Part shown: positions 16,101-25,338 of the stretch, one piece after another
Numbering within the stretch: position 1 is the stretch's first letter
Layout: each line of letters begins with the position of its first letter
NCBI GenBank assembly: GCA_964427055.1
Contig: CAYRSQ010000001.1
Location: 20,014 to 84,013 of the forward strand
Source of the DNA: CAYNTH01 sp964427055
Lineage (GTDB): Archaea > Aenigmatarchaeota > Aenigmatarchaeia > CG10238-14 > SCSR01
DNA: 64,000 nt
Reading direction: 5' to 3'
Made by a program: the position numbers and the translations under genes
Notes under the pieces: generated by a model
The model's input: only the letters and a program-made list of their open reading frames with translations
What the model was told of the DNA's origin: nothing
The model's database searches: none

Positions 16101-18463
16101 CCATCCCTCAATTTCTTCAGTTTTTTCCGTTTTTCCTTCCATTCTTTGAACAGTGCGTCGACTGCAGCTGGCACTTTTTCTTCGGAAACGCCTAACATAT
16201 CAGCCGTTTCTTTTAACAATGCTTCTTTTGCTTCCAGTTGTTTCAATGCGACATCACCACAAAGATAATCTAATCTCACGATTCCGTCCTGAACTCTCTT
16301 TGTCTTAAGTATGGTGATGAATCCCACGTCGAGAGTATTCTCACAATGCAATCCTCCGCATGCAGAGTGATCCAAATCGTCTATTGAAACTATTCTTATG
16401 TCTTTACTCGGCACACCTTGACTACCTTGATATATCCTAAATCCGTACCTTTGCTCAGCATCTCCTCTCTCAAGCATATCCACTTCCACGGGTATAGATT
16501 TCCTTATTATGGTATTCGCATAAGTTTCTATTTTCCTGACTTCGGCATCAGTCAATGCATCATAGTGTGTTATTTCCAATTTAGCTCTATCTATGTCTTT
16601 TAATGCGGAATGTTGCCAGACATGAGGTCCAAGGATTTTTCTGCATGAAAGATTCAAGATGTGATTCCCAGTATGATGTTGCCTAAGTATTCTCCTTCTA
16701 CTTTGATCTATCACGCATTCCACTATTCCTCCATCTTTGATACCATCTATAGATTCCAAAGTATGTAGAATTACGCCTCCAAAACTGTTCACGTCTTTGA
16801 CCTTTTTCCCACCAATAACTCCAGTGTCATGTAACTGGCCTCCGCTCGTCGGGTAAAATATCGTTTTATCGAGTATGACATTGTTACCCTCCAATGTTTT
16901 CACTACTTTAGAATCCATTCTAGTGATTTCCGGACGCTCGTAATACTTTATTTCTGTTTTAGGCATTCCTGTGAGATCGAAAGGATGATGGATGTCTTCT
17001 TTTTCCTGGGTACTGTGAATTTCAGTCAGCTTGGCGTAAAAGTCGGGTGGTATTTCCATATCAAGTCCACTTTCGATGAACATATCGGGCGTTATGCCTT
17101 CTGATTCATAGAATTTCACCAGTTCTTCGTCATCTAGTTTCTTACCAGATACTACTAGCTTATCCACAATTTTCCTAGTCCTAGCCTTAGTTTCTCTGTA
17201 CCGTTTTTCTTCAACATCAAGAATCTTTCTTATTTCATCCGTATGTTCGGATAACTCTGGAGACATATTTTTCAGATGTTTGGCGTGAAGCTCGCAAACT
17301 TCACTTAAATCCATTTTCCATTCATGTTTGTCCATAAGCCCCAGAGCTCTTCTGAGAATCACGCGAAGATTGTATCCTCCTCCAACGTTGCTAGGTAGCG
17401 CTCCATCTGAAATAGCAAACGTCAATGCTCTAGTATGATCACATATTGCATAAAGAGCCTGAAGGGGTTCTATTTTATTCGTCAATTCAATTGGAGGGAC
17501 TCCGAGTTTCTTAGCCACGATTTCTTTCATTTGCTTTATGTTATCCACTTCCTCAGAATTCAGTGAACCCGCTAATTTAGAATATTTCAAGAAAAGTTCC
17601 TCATCATACTCAACGGATAATTTTTTCATAAGTACATCCAGAACGGGTCTGAAAGTTACATCATAACTAGTCGGAGTTCCTTGACTCAACCATGCGAACC
17701 TTTCCAGTCCCGCTCCCATGTCGATAACCTTTTCATTCATTTCCCTAGAACCATTTTCAGTTATCAGGTACTCTGTGAATACTGCATTTCCCACTTCAAG
17801 CCCCCTAACGAAATATTCTAGCGTTGTACCGAATGCTCCAGGCCCGAGCCATACATCCTCCATAAAAACTATCTCCTTTGGGTCTATTCCGAAACTTTTC
17901 AGGAGTTCAAAATCAAGTTCTATGCACCGTTCCTTCCAATATCCCGTTTTTGTGTTGGGATTGTATATACTGTGCTGTCCGACCATCACGAACCCGACGT
18001 AATGCCTTCCGGTGACACCGACATTGGATATATCATTAAACCTGAGACATACTTGTGGTACTACCAGCGGATTAGCTGGGAAATCGAATACCACATTACC
18101 GTTTTCTGTCCTATAAAAATCTACGATAGAGGCATTGTTGAAAAACAGTGTCGGAAACCACCTGCACACTACTGGATATCTCCTTATACTCGTATGTCCA
18201 TTTTTCACGAAGAATTTCTCTATATGCTTCCAAGCATCTATGTATTCAAATTTCTTTGAAGTGGGCGGATTACCGAGAAACTCATATTCCTGGCATGGCT
18301 GATCTGGACAGATTGACCTATTTTCATCCAGAGTCCAGAATGCCTTCCCGCATTTGGGACACAGCTTTCTCTTGAAACCTTCATTTACCAAAAATTCCAG
18401 CTTATAATGTTTCTCCCATTCACTGGAAAATTTTTTTCTCAATTCTTTTTTGTCAAATGACAT
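16097..18463 (-). CDS. alaS: Alanyl-tRNA synthetase lacking the C-Ala domain
   Basis: A 788-residue class II synthetase. The N-terminal extension has a zinc-like CPKC motif (residues 35-38); the aminoacylation core (FVMVGQHSIYNPNTKTGYWK, DMGAGLERFAWLSQGTPT), tRNA-recognition region and editing domain (HHTGNHIL near residue 600, ACGGLHCEN near 700) are all present. Archaeal AlaRS usually has about 900 residues; this one stops right after the linker (EWKEKRKKLKKLRDG), so the C-terminal dimerisation/tRNA-elbow domain is absent. A 56-residue ORF resembling the linker follows with a 4-bp overlap. Confidence 0.93.
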   Translation of the reverse strand: MSFDKKELRKKFSSEWEKHYKLEFLVNEGFKRKLCPKCGKAFWTLDENRSICPDQPCQEYEFLGNPPTSKKFEYIDAWKHIEKFFVKNGHTSIRRYPVVCRWFPTLFFNNASIVDFYRTENGNVVFDFPANPLVVPQVCLRFNDISNVGVTGRHYVGFVMVGQHSIYNPNTKTGYWKERCIELDFELLKSFGIDPKEIVFMEDVWLGPGAFGTTLEYFVRGLEVGNAVFTEYLITENGSREMNEKVIDMGAGLERFAWLSQGTPTSYDVTFRPVLDVLMKKLSVEYDEELFLKYSKLAGSLNSEEVDNIKQMKEIVAKKLGVPPIELTNKIEPLQALYAICDHTRALTFAISDGALPSNVGGGYNLRVILRRALGLMDKHEWKMDLSEVCELHAKHLKNMSPELSEHTDEIRKILDVEEKRYRETKARTRKIVDKLVVSGKKLDDEELVKFYESEGITPDMFIESGLDMEIPPDFYAKLTEIHSTQEKEDIHHPFDLTGMPKTEIKYYERPEITRMDSKVVKTLEGNNVILDKTIFYPTSGGQLHDTGVIGGKKVKDVNSFGGVILHTLESIDGIKDGGIVECVIDQSRRRILRQHHTGNHILNLSCRKILGPHVWQHSALKDIDRAKLEITHYDALTDAEVRKIETYANTIIRKSIPVEVDMLERGDAEQRYGFRIYQGSQGVPSKDIRIVSIDDLDHSACGGLHCENTLDVGFITILKTKRVQDGIVRLDYLCGDVALKQLEAKEALLKETADMLGVSEEKVPAAVDALFKEWKEKRKKLKKLRDG

Positions 18464-18471
18464 ATCTACTA

Positions 18472-19722
18472 CTAAATATTTAGAATTGAAATAATTATTG
18501 GATTAAGATCCAAAAAGAACAACAGCGTGGGTATCATCATGACTCCCATACAATGTGATCTTCTTATCTCAAGATATGCACATAAAACTCCTATGGACGT
18601 GGACGTTATCAAAATAAGCATGCCATAGAACCCTGTCATCATGAAAACTAAAGCCACTATAAGTAAGATTACGGCCATATTCAAGAGCCTAAAATTTATC
18701 TTGTCCAAGAAACACGACGCCTTTTTGCCAAGAAAAAGTGTTATACATGCGGAAATACCAGACACCATCATCATGACGCCTATCAATAATAACGTCTCAT
18801 GGAACGTCGGTTCGCCTAAGAGTTTCTCTATGGCTACACTTGCGCCAGACCTCGGGTTGCCTACCAAATATAGGCTTATCATCGAAAAGACGTCATTGGC
18901 TGAATTTATGCCAGCTGTCATCATCAGGAAAGTTCTGGGATTGTTCAAGCCCCCTATGCTCTGCACAATCACGGCAGCCTCAGATATACCAACTGCGGGC
19001 AAGAATCCCACTAAAATGCCAGAGATGGACGAAATCAAAAGGACCTTGATTATGACACCTTTTGTCACCATCAAATTATTCTCATTTGATTGCATTGGAA
19101 TGGATGCGTTGTCAGAAAAACTTATCAGCATACTACTTAATCCGAATAAACCTGTCAGAACCGGGAAAAGCACGTTCTCTTGATTGACTATCGATGAATT
19201 CAAGCATAACACTCCCAAAACACCAGATAGAACTAGTATCAATAATGAACTTAGCATCTTGCCTAACTTCTTCTCCGAAACTATCATATAAGCCAAGACT
19301 GAAAGTATGATAATGTGTATGAATGGCTTTGAAAAGGCATAAACAACTTCAAAATATCTGAAAAACAGGAAAATGAATATTAATGACCCGACTAAAGAGC
19401 CTAAATTGCCTATGACTGTGAGTTTCAATGCTTCATACCCTCTGCCTTCTAGAAGCATTCTGTGGCTAGGTAATACGCACAAAGAGGTATCTGCATCCGG
19501 ACTCCCTATAAAAATGGATGGTATGTGATCTGCGAACATTTCGGTCACGGAAACCGACACTATCAGAATGGCTATATCAAATGAATTTTCCGTCAAGAAC
19601 GAAAGAGAAACTATGAATGGGATTGTCGTATTAACGTGTATTCCAGGACAAAACCCAGCTATTAATCCTATTGATATTCCAATCAATATCAGACATATAA
19701 AATGCAACATAACTTCAATCAT
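18472..19722 (-). CDS. TctA/DUF112-family membrane protein
   Basis: 416 residues with roughly ten to twelve predicted membrane spans. GLIAGFCPGIHVNTTIPFI near residue 20 and the second half VGFLPAVGISEAAVIVQSIG form the inverted pair of Gly/Pro-rich loops typical of the TctA permease fold. In bacteria TctA is the large subunit of tripartite tricarboxylate transporters; archaeal members usually lack the TctB and TctC partners, and none is present here. Substrate unknown. The start overlaps the end of the OB-fold gene by 8 bp, so the two are probably one operon. Confidence 0.8.
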   Translation of the reverse strand: MIEVMLHFICLILIGISIGLIAGFCPGIHVNTTIPFIVSLSFLTENSFDIAILIVSVSVTEMFADHIPSIFIGSPDADTSLCVLPSHRMLLEGRGYEALKLTVIGNLGSLVGSLIFIFLFFRYFEVVYAFSKPFIHIIILSVLAYMIVSEKKLGKMLSSLLILVLSGVLGVLCLNSSIVNQENVLFPVLTGLFGLSSMLISFSDNASIPMQSNENNLMVTKGVIIKVLLISSISGILVGFLPAVGISEAAVIVQSIGGLNNPRTFLMMTAGINSANDVFSMISLYLVGNPRSGASVAIEKLLGEPTFHETLLLIGVMMMVSGISACITLFLGKKASCFLDKINFRLLNMAVILLIVALVFMMTGFYGMLILITSTSIGVLCAYLEIRRSHCMGVMMIPTLLFFLDLNPIIISILNI

Positions 19723-20128
19723 ACAGTATTCTAACGTCGTCGGGTTTCTTAGGCACTATCTGCAATTCATTTTTATATTCATCCACGATTCCATCTATTT
19801 CAACCAAGGACCCCACCCTCAGATCTTTCATCGTTGCTTTCTGTTTATTCATAGAATCGAAAGAATTCACAAAATCTGAAAATAGAGGAATTTGAATACT
19901 GGTATCAGAGTCGTCTTCTATTGTTATAAAAACATGTCCATCCGGATGATTGTATCTATATGTCACAAATCCAACAACCTCAATTTTATCGCCTACGTTA
20001 TCGAAGGTTATATCACTTATAAGCAAACTAATTGGTTTCATCATGGAAGATGAAATATATATCAGAACTATGCCTATCAAGGATGTTGATAGGCATATGT
20101 AGATTAAACTTTTATTCTCAGTTACCAT
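19715..20128 (-). CDS. Membrane-anchored OB-fold protein
   Basis: 137 residues: a short polar N-terminus, one hydrophobic span (LIYICLSTSLIGIVLIYISS), then a domain with the pattern of an OB-fold (KIEVVGFVTYRY, HVFITIEDDSDTSIQIPLF, LRVGSLVEIDGIVDEYKNEL, QIVPKKPDDVRIL). Similar domains bind nucleic acid in other contexts, but one anchored by an N-terminal helix may act outside the membrane, where the ligand is unknown. It overlaps the TctA-like gene by 8 bp. Confidence 0.7.
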   Translation of the reverse strand: MVTENKSLIYICLSTSLIGIVLIYISSSMMKPISLLISDITFDNVGDKIEVVGFVTYRYNHPDGHVFITIEDDSDTSIQIPLFSDFVNSFDSMNKQKATMKDLRVGSLVEIDGIVDEYKNELQIVPKKPDDVRILYD

Positions 20129-20184
20129 AATTCAACTTTCAAAACTATATGACAAGAAACCTTAGTACAACTAAACGTGGTGGT

Positions 20185-23064
20185 TCAACATTGATTGAAA
20201 GAAATCTGAATCTTTATTGATTTGAACTCCAAATCGGCTTTGTTCTCTTTGTCTGATTCGTCGAATTCTATAGAACTTGCACCGACTTCCTTTGAAAGTT
20301 CGCCTTCATTTTCTTTTATCATATTCTCTGTTTCATCGTCGGAGTTTATATGAAGTTTTATTTTATCACTGACTTCCATCCCAGCTTTCTTCCTCATGCT
20401 TTGTATCTTCCTTATAATCTCCCTAAATAAGGCTTCGTTCAGAAGTTCATCGTTCATCTCTGTTGAGACTAGTACAGTACCTACTGGGGAATCTGATTCT
20501 GAAAACTCACCTTCGGGCCTCTTTTGCTTTACAGATACGATTTTGGAATTACACATATTTGTCAATATAGCATTCAAGTTTTTGACTGAACTAGAAACTT
20601 CCTTCTTGTTTGATACTATGAATATGTCCGAAACAGGCCATCTCAACTTTATGTCAGCAGTGTGTCTCGCTGAATAAGAAGATTCGACTATCTGTTTTAC
20701 AATATCCATTTCACTGTTCAAGTTTTCATCTATCAATTTTTCGTCGGCCACTGGCCAAGTTTCCATATGAATGGACTCTTTCCTTTTGTCAGATGACAAT
20801 GGGAGGATTATATCCTGATATACAGCTTCTGACAAGTAAGGACAGAAAGGAGCTAAAAGTTTTGATAATGTATCAGTAACTTCAAACAATGTATAATAAG
20901 CTGCTTTCTTGTCGGCGCCGTAATATTCAGGCCACACTCTATCCCTTATGATTTTTATGTACCATCTTGAAAAATCGTTGACTATAAAATCCATTATATC
21001 GTTTGCTGCTTTATGTGAGATGAATCCTTTACAATAGTCAGTAGAACTGCATACGAGCTTGTTCAATCTCGAAAGTATCCATTTATCTTCAGGTTTCATT
21101 CGCTTTGGTTTAGTTTTAGGAACTTCTGGGACATAGGTTTTTATGAAATTGAAAACATTCCTGACTACCATGAATTGTTTGGAAAGTTCATCCATATCTT
21201 CAAGCTTGAAATAAGTGTCATCCCAAACGGGCCTCGATAGATAATAAAATCGCAATACATCTCTGCCATATTTTTCTATCGCTTCTTCTGTTGTAACTAT
21301 ATTACCCTTGCTTTTGCTCATCTTTGTACCATGAGCGTCCAGCACGAATCCATGAAACAGTACATTGTTGAAGGCCCTTCTGCCAAATGTCATTATGCTT
21401 GTTATCATAGAGGAGTTCCACCATCCTCTTATCTGATCCGGGCCTTCCAATACAAAGTCAACCGGCCATAAATCCTCAAACGGCTTTTTCTTGCTGGGAT
21501 AACCCAATGACGCCCATCCGGCTACGCCAGCATCAAACCATACATCCAATACATCGGGAACTCTTCTCATCTCACCGCCACATTCGCAATCGAACTTGAC
21601 CTCATCTATATGGGGTTTATGGAAATCTTCGGGAACGTAAGGCAACTCATCTCTTGAACCCACGACTTTTATTTTCTCACATTTGCCACAAATCCAAATA
21701 GGCAAAGGTGTGCCCCAATATCTCTGTCGTGATATAGGCCAATCACCCAAATTCTCAAGCCAATTCCTGAATCTCTGACCGGCCCATTCCGGCACCCAAT
21801 TAATCTTCTTATTTTCTTCCAACAAATTTTCCCTTATTTCGGTCACCTTGAAGAACCATTGAGGGACTGCCATCATCAGAAGAGGAGAATTGCATCTCCA
21901 ACAAAAAGGATAGTCGTGTCTTATCTTCTCTTCTCTTAACAGATATCCTTTCTTCTTCAATTCATCTATAATCATTCTATCTGCGTCTTTTGCAAAAATT
22001 CCTTCGTACTCCCCAGATCCTTCTCCAAACTTTCCATCCATTTTTAATGGATTCAATATCGGAAGCCCTGTTTCCATACCGACTTTGTAATCTTCTTGCC
22101 CATGTCCAGGGGCGGTATGGACCAGTCCCGTGCCCTCTTCCATGTTGACAAACTGCTCGGAAAGGACTATTCTATGGGCACCATTCAAATGCTTCTGAAA
22201 TTCGAAAGTATCTGATAGAGGATTCTCATATTCCAATCCTTCCAATTCTTTCCCTTTGAATGTATCCAACACTTTATATTTGTCGATGTTGAATTTCTCC
22301 ATCAGTTTCTCTACCAGAGGTTTGCCTATAATCAACACGTCCTTACCAATCCCGATTCTGACATAATCCTCTTTAGGATTGACCATTACCCCTGTATTTG
22401 ATGGGAGAGTCCATGGAGTGGTTGTCCAAATCACAAGATACTCATTCTTTTTCCCATTTACTTTGAACTTCACAAAAATCGACGTATCTTCGACTTCCTT
22501 ATATTCTATCTCATTATAAGCCACCGCTGTCTCGCACCCAGGACAGACATGGACAGCATAAGTACCCCTATAAAGGAGTCCTTTCTCAAATGCCTTTTTG
22601 AAAGTGAACCATACACCTTCTATGTAATCGTTATCCAAGGTCATGTACGGATTGTCCCAATCCATCCATACGCCTAGATTTATGAATTGTTCTCCCATCA
22701 CACCCACGAACTTAGTCGCGAACTTCTCACATTCGTTTATGAATTTTTCCACGCCGAATTCCTCTATGTCCTGTTTTGACTTGAATCCCAGCATCTTTTC
22801 TACCTTGTTCTCTATCGGAACACCGTGAGTGTCATATCCTGGCTGACTCCATACATTGTATCCGAGCATCCGATAAACTCGCAGATAGAAGTCTTTTATT
22901 ACTTTGTTCATGGCAGTTCCTACGTGTATGCTGCCAGTGGCATAGGGAGGGCCATCCAACCAATACCACTTCTGGCCGTCCCTCATGTTTTCCTTGCTTT
23001 TTCTATAAATATCGTTGTTTCTCCAAAACTCGGATATTTTATCCTCAATCTCATTATGTTTCAT
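20185..23064 (-). CDS. ileS: Isoleucyl-tRNA synthetase
   Basis: A class I synthetase of about 959 residues. The HIGH-type motif is TGSIHVGTAMNK near residue 47, the editing domain includes VIWTTTPWTLPSNTGVMV and GTGLVHTAPGHGQEDY, and KMSKS is exact near residue 585 (HGTKMSKSKGNIV). A CP zinc-like pair (CGKC, CECGG) is present. It would charge both the GAU and UAU isoleucine tRNAs, the latter encoded at 60.8 kb. The ATG at 23064 is preferred; an in-frame ATG at 23082 lies close to the TATA-like box upstream. Confidence 0.95.
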   Translation of the reverse strand: MKHNEIEDKISEFWRNNDIYRKSKENMRDGQKWYWLDGPPYATGSIHVGTAMNKVIKDFYLRVYRMLGYNVWSQPGYDTHGVPIENKVEKMLGFKSKQDIEEFGVEKFINECEKFATKFVGVMGEQFINLGVWMDWDNPYMTLDNDYIEGVWFTFKKAFEKGLLYRGTYAVHVCPGCETAVAYNEIEYKEVEDTSIFVKFKVNGKKNEYLVIWTTTPWTLPSNTGVMVNPKEDYVRIGIGKDVLIIGKPLVEKLMEKFNIDKYKVLDTFKGKELEGLEYENPLSDTFEFQKHLNGAHRIVLSEQFVNMEEGTGLVHTAPGHGQEDYKVGMETGLPILNPLKMDGKFGEGSGEYEGIFAKDADRMIIDELKKKGYLLREEKIRHDYPFCWRCNSPLLMMAVPQWFFKVTEIRENLLEENKKINWVPEWAGQRFRNWLENLGDWPISRQRYWGTPLPIWICGKCEKIKVVGSRDELPYVPEDFHKPHIDEVKFDCECGGEMRRVPDVLDVWFDAGVAGWASLGYPSKKKPFEDLWPVDFVLEGPDQIRGWWNSSMITSIMTFGRRAFNNVLFHGFVLDAHGTKMSKSKGNIVTTEEAIEKYGRDVLRFYYLSRPVWDDTYFKLEDMDELSKQFMVVRNVFNFIKTYVPEVPKTKPKRMKPEDKWILSRLNKLVCSSTDYCKGFISHKAANDIMDFIVNDFSRWYIKIIRDRVWPEYYGADKKAAYYTLFEVTDTLSKLLAPFCPYLSEAVYQDIILPLSSDKRKESIHMETWPVADEKLIDENLNSEMDIVKQIVESSYSARHTADIKLRWPVSDIFIVSNKKEVSSSVKNLNAILTNMCNSKIVSVKQKRPEGEFSESDSPVGTVLVSTEMNDELLNEALFREIIRKIQSMRKKAGMEVSDKIKLHINSDDETENMIKENEGELSKEVGASSIEFDESDKENKADLEFKSIKIQISFNQC

Positions 23065-23380
23065 ATTCAAACTAAACACCATCCGGAGTTAAATAAAAAT
23101 TAGGTCGGTTTGGATTAAAAATAGGTTTAAACAGAATTGAAGAAAAGTATTTATGCAATAATCCGTGCATCCCCTTTCACATCAATCACTTTTAGTATTC
23201 TTTGCACTCGAGCATTTAAATATGAAATGGACTTCAGATAAGAATTATATAATTTGTATCTTAACTATTTTCCTATATCAAAGCATATATTCCCGTATCT
23301 GAATGATTTTTAGACTGTAACTCCAACTCAGGTTGGGTTCTAATTCTGAATGCCTCCTTAAGACATAAAGAGGTGTTGAA
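23065..23380. other. Divergent intergenic region ileS / 68-residue gene
   Basis: 316 bp without a supportable ORF. It should hold the promoters of both flanking genes; AT-rich boxes lie near 23090 (for ileS, TTTTTATTTAAC on the minus strand) and near 23245. A short inverted repeat (TCCAAC-TCAG-GTTGGG, about 23322-23337) and a CCTC/GAGG pairing around the ribosome site (23352 and 23371) could fold the leader of the downstream gene, but the stems are short. No C/D-box or tRNA signature was seen. Confidence 0.4.
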
Positions 23381-23587
23381 ATGAAAGATTTGCCAATAAA
23401 CGACAGGGGACAGATGCCCATTTATTCGTTGGGACTGGAAGAAATGCTCCCGAAAATAAAGAAGATGCTGACTGAGAAGAGACCCAGTCAAATACTAGCT
23501 GAACTATTCGACGAGGGATACCAAATCGAGGATGTCAAGATAGTGATATACCATGCATTGTACAACGAAGGAGAAATTCCAAGATGA
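23381..23587 (+). CDS. Small conserved-looking protein of unknown function
   Basis: 68 residues beginning MKDLPINDRGQMPIYSLGLE, mostly helical by composition (LPKIKKMLTEKRPSQILAEL, EGYQIEDVKIVIYHALYNEG), charged and soluble, without Cys. A strong GAGGTG ribosome site lies 5 nt before the ATG, which supports translation. hisS follows 29 bp downstream but probably has its own TATA (GATTTAAATA near 23585). I do not recognise the family; the helical pattern would fit a small winged or three-helix protein. Confidence 0.6.
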   Translation: MKDLPINDRGQMPIYSLGLEEMLPKIKKMLTEKRPSQILAELFDEGYQIEDVKIVIYHALYNEGEIPR

Positions 23588-23616
23588 TTTAAATAACCGC
23601 TTCAAATAATAAAAGT

Positions 23617-24918
23617 ATGGAGTTCCAAACACCGAAAGGCACAAGGGATATGATGCAACAGGAAGGTGAAAATTTCCAGACAATGATAGACATAATTAGA
23701 TTGATTTTCAGGAAATATGGATTCACTCCACTGTTCACCCCAGCTTTCGAAGACTTCGCCCTCTTGTCGATAAAAGGTGGTTTGGGTGAAAGTGTCAAAA
23801 ATGATATATATTTTTTCAAGGACAAATCTGAGAGGGAGCTTGGATTGAGGTTCGACCTGACAATGCCAATGGTTAGAGTTGTTTCAATGAACCCTCAAAT
23901 CAAGAAACCTTTCAAGAGGTATGCCATAGGAAAGGTCTGGAGATATGACAACCCGCAAGCAATGAGATACAGAGAATTCTGGCAGGCTGATGTTGATGTA
24001 GTAGGGAGCAATTCTCCGATATCAGATGCTGAATGCCTAGCTGTAGCGTGTGAATGTCTTGAGAAACTCGGCTTTGACGAATTTGATATAAGAATAAACA
24101 ACAGAAAATTCCTCCAAGACATGTTTGAGAAAAAACTCAATATAAACGATGAAGATAGAATTAAGGATATATTCAGATCGATAGATAAATTAGAAAAACT
24201 GGGCGAAGATGGGGTAAGGAAGGAACTCATTGAAAAGGGTCTGAAGAACAAAACGATAAATGAGTTGATGAAATTTTTGAATACATCTGGAACTAATTCG
24301 CAGATGATAAGAAAACTCAGAAAAACCTTCGGGGATACAGAAGGTATTCTTGAATTGGAAAACATTCTAAACTACTCCAAAGGATTTGGGATAGGGAAAA
24401 GGTTGAAACTAGACATGTCCCTTGTGAGAGGATTGGATTACTACACTGGATGCGTATTCGAGATTAACTTAGGTGAGGATGTGAGTTGCGGAGGTGGAGG
24501 ACGATACGATAAATTGATAAAAAACGTGGGAGGAGCCGATATGCCATCGACTGGAATATCGCTGGGAATAAGTAGGATATTTGAAATCATGAAAACTAGG
24601 GACATGTTCAACGAACGTGGAAATCAATCTGTATTTGTGGCGAATGTGACAGAGAGCACACTAATTGAAACAATGAAAATAGCTAATAAAATCAGAAAAA
24701 CTGGCGCAATAGTAGAAACGGACCTGGCCGGAAGGGATTTAAAAAAACAGCTATCATATGCGAACAGTGTCGGGGCTGATTACTCGATAATAGTTGGTGA
24801 AGAGGAACTCAGAAACAAACTATTCACCTTGAAAAACATGAAGACTAATTCAGAACTCAAGTTGCCACTGAAGGACATTTTGAAAGAGATTAAGAAGTCT
24901 ATGAAAACAAAGCAATGA
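23617..24918 (+). CDS. hisS: Histidyl-tRNA synthetase
   Basis: 433 residues, class II. MEFQTPKGTRDMM is the standard start; RFDLTMPMVRVV is the motif 1/2 approach, RYAIGKVWRYDNPQAMRYRE contains motif 2, LVRGLDYYTGCVFEI is the HisA histidine-binding motif, and GGGGRYDKLI precedes motif 3. The C-terminal anticodon-binding domain is present (IVETDLAGRDLKKQLSYANS). A TATA-like GATTTAAATA about 25-30 nt upstream suggests a leaderless transcript. It ends 14 bp before the convergent mini zinc ribbon. Confidence 0.95.
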   Translation: MEFQTPKGTRDMMQQEGENFQTMIDIIRLIFRKYGFTPLFTPAFEDFALLSIKGGLGESVKNDIYFFKDKSERELGLRFDLTMPMVRVVSMNPQIKKPFKRYAIGKVWRYDNPQAMRYREFWQADVDVVGSNSPISDAECLAVACECLEKLGFDEFDIRINNRKFLQDMFEKKLNINDEDRIKDIFRSIDKLEKLGEDGVRKELIEKGLKNKTINELMKFLNTSGTNSQMIRKLRKTFGDTEGILELENILNYSKGFGIGKRLKLDMSLVRGLDYYTGCVFEINLGEDVSCGGGGRYDKLIKNVGGADMPSTGISLGISRIFEIMKTRDMFNERGNQSVFVANVTESTLIETMKIANKIRKTGAIVETDLAGRDLKKQLSYANSVGADYSIIVGEEELRNKLFTLKNMKTNSELKLPLKDILKEIKKSMKTKQ

Positions 24919-24932
24919 AGTCTCATTGTCAT

Positions 24933-25055
24933 CTAGACTAGCAACATGCGGCCCGAAAAATACCCTTTGTCGAGTATCAAACCGCAATTGCCACATATCT
25001 TTCCTTCTTTGTGTTGTTCCACTTTCGTGCTTCTGCAATCGGGGCACTTGAACAT
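24933..25055 (-). CDS. 40-residue TFIIB-type zinc-ribbon protein
   Basis: A very short frame beginning MFKCPDCRSTKVEQHKEGKI and followed by CGNCGLILDKG. The CPDC and CGNC pairs separated by 13 residues, with the Gly-Leu-Ile/Val after the second pair, match the N-terminal zinc ribbon of TFB/TFIIB. There is no B-finger, linker or cyclin fold: the stop comes 15 residues after the last Cys. It could be a stand-alone ribbon that binds RNA polymerase, or a remnant of a TFB gene. It is convergent with hisS. Confidence 0.6.
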   Translation of the reverse strand: MFKCPDCRSTKVEQHKEGKICGNCGLILDKGYFSGRMLLV

Positions 25056-25338
25056 TTCAATCACTAATTAAAAATTAAATTTGATTTAAAAGTCATTTAT
25101 CGTATTGAAAACTCCATTATGTAAAAAATATTCCGAAAAGTTCATGCTACAAAATCTATATTGAACTATGTAACCAAACTCCAGTTAAGACTACAACCAA
25201 GTAATAACTGATAAACTCCTTTTTAAATTGGAAAATGCAACTTTATATTAACTGCATAAAGACAAGAGCTACTTTTAACGTCGGGTTTGAACGATTGGAA
25301 AGCGCCAAACTTTTATTAGGTTAAGTAAAGATGATTTG

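Noticed and set aside
23260..23380. C/D-box RNA before the 68-residue gene
   Set aside because: Two CTGA motifs are present, but no RTGATGA C box lies at the required spacing and no terminal stem is visible.
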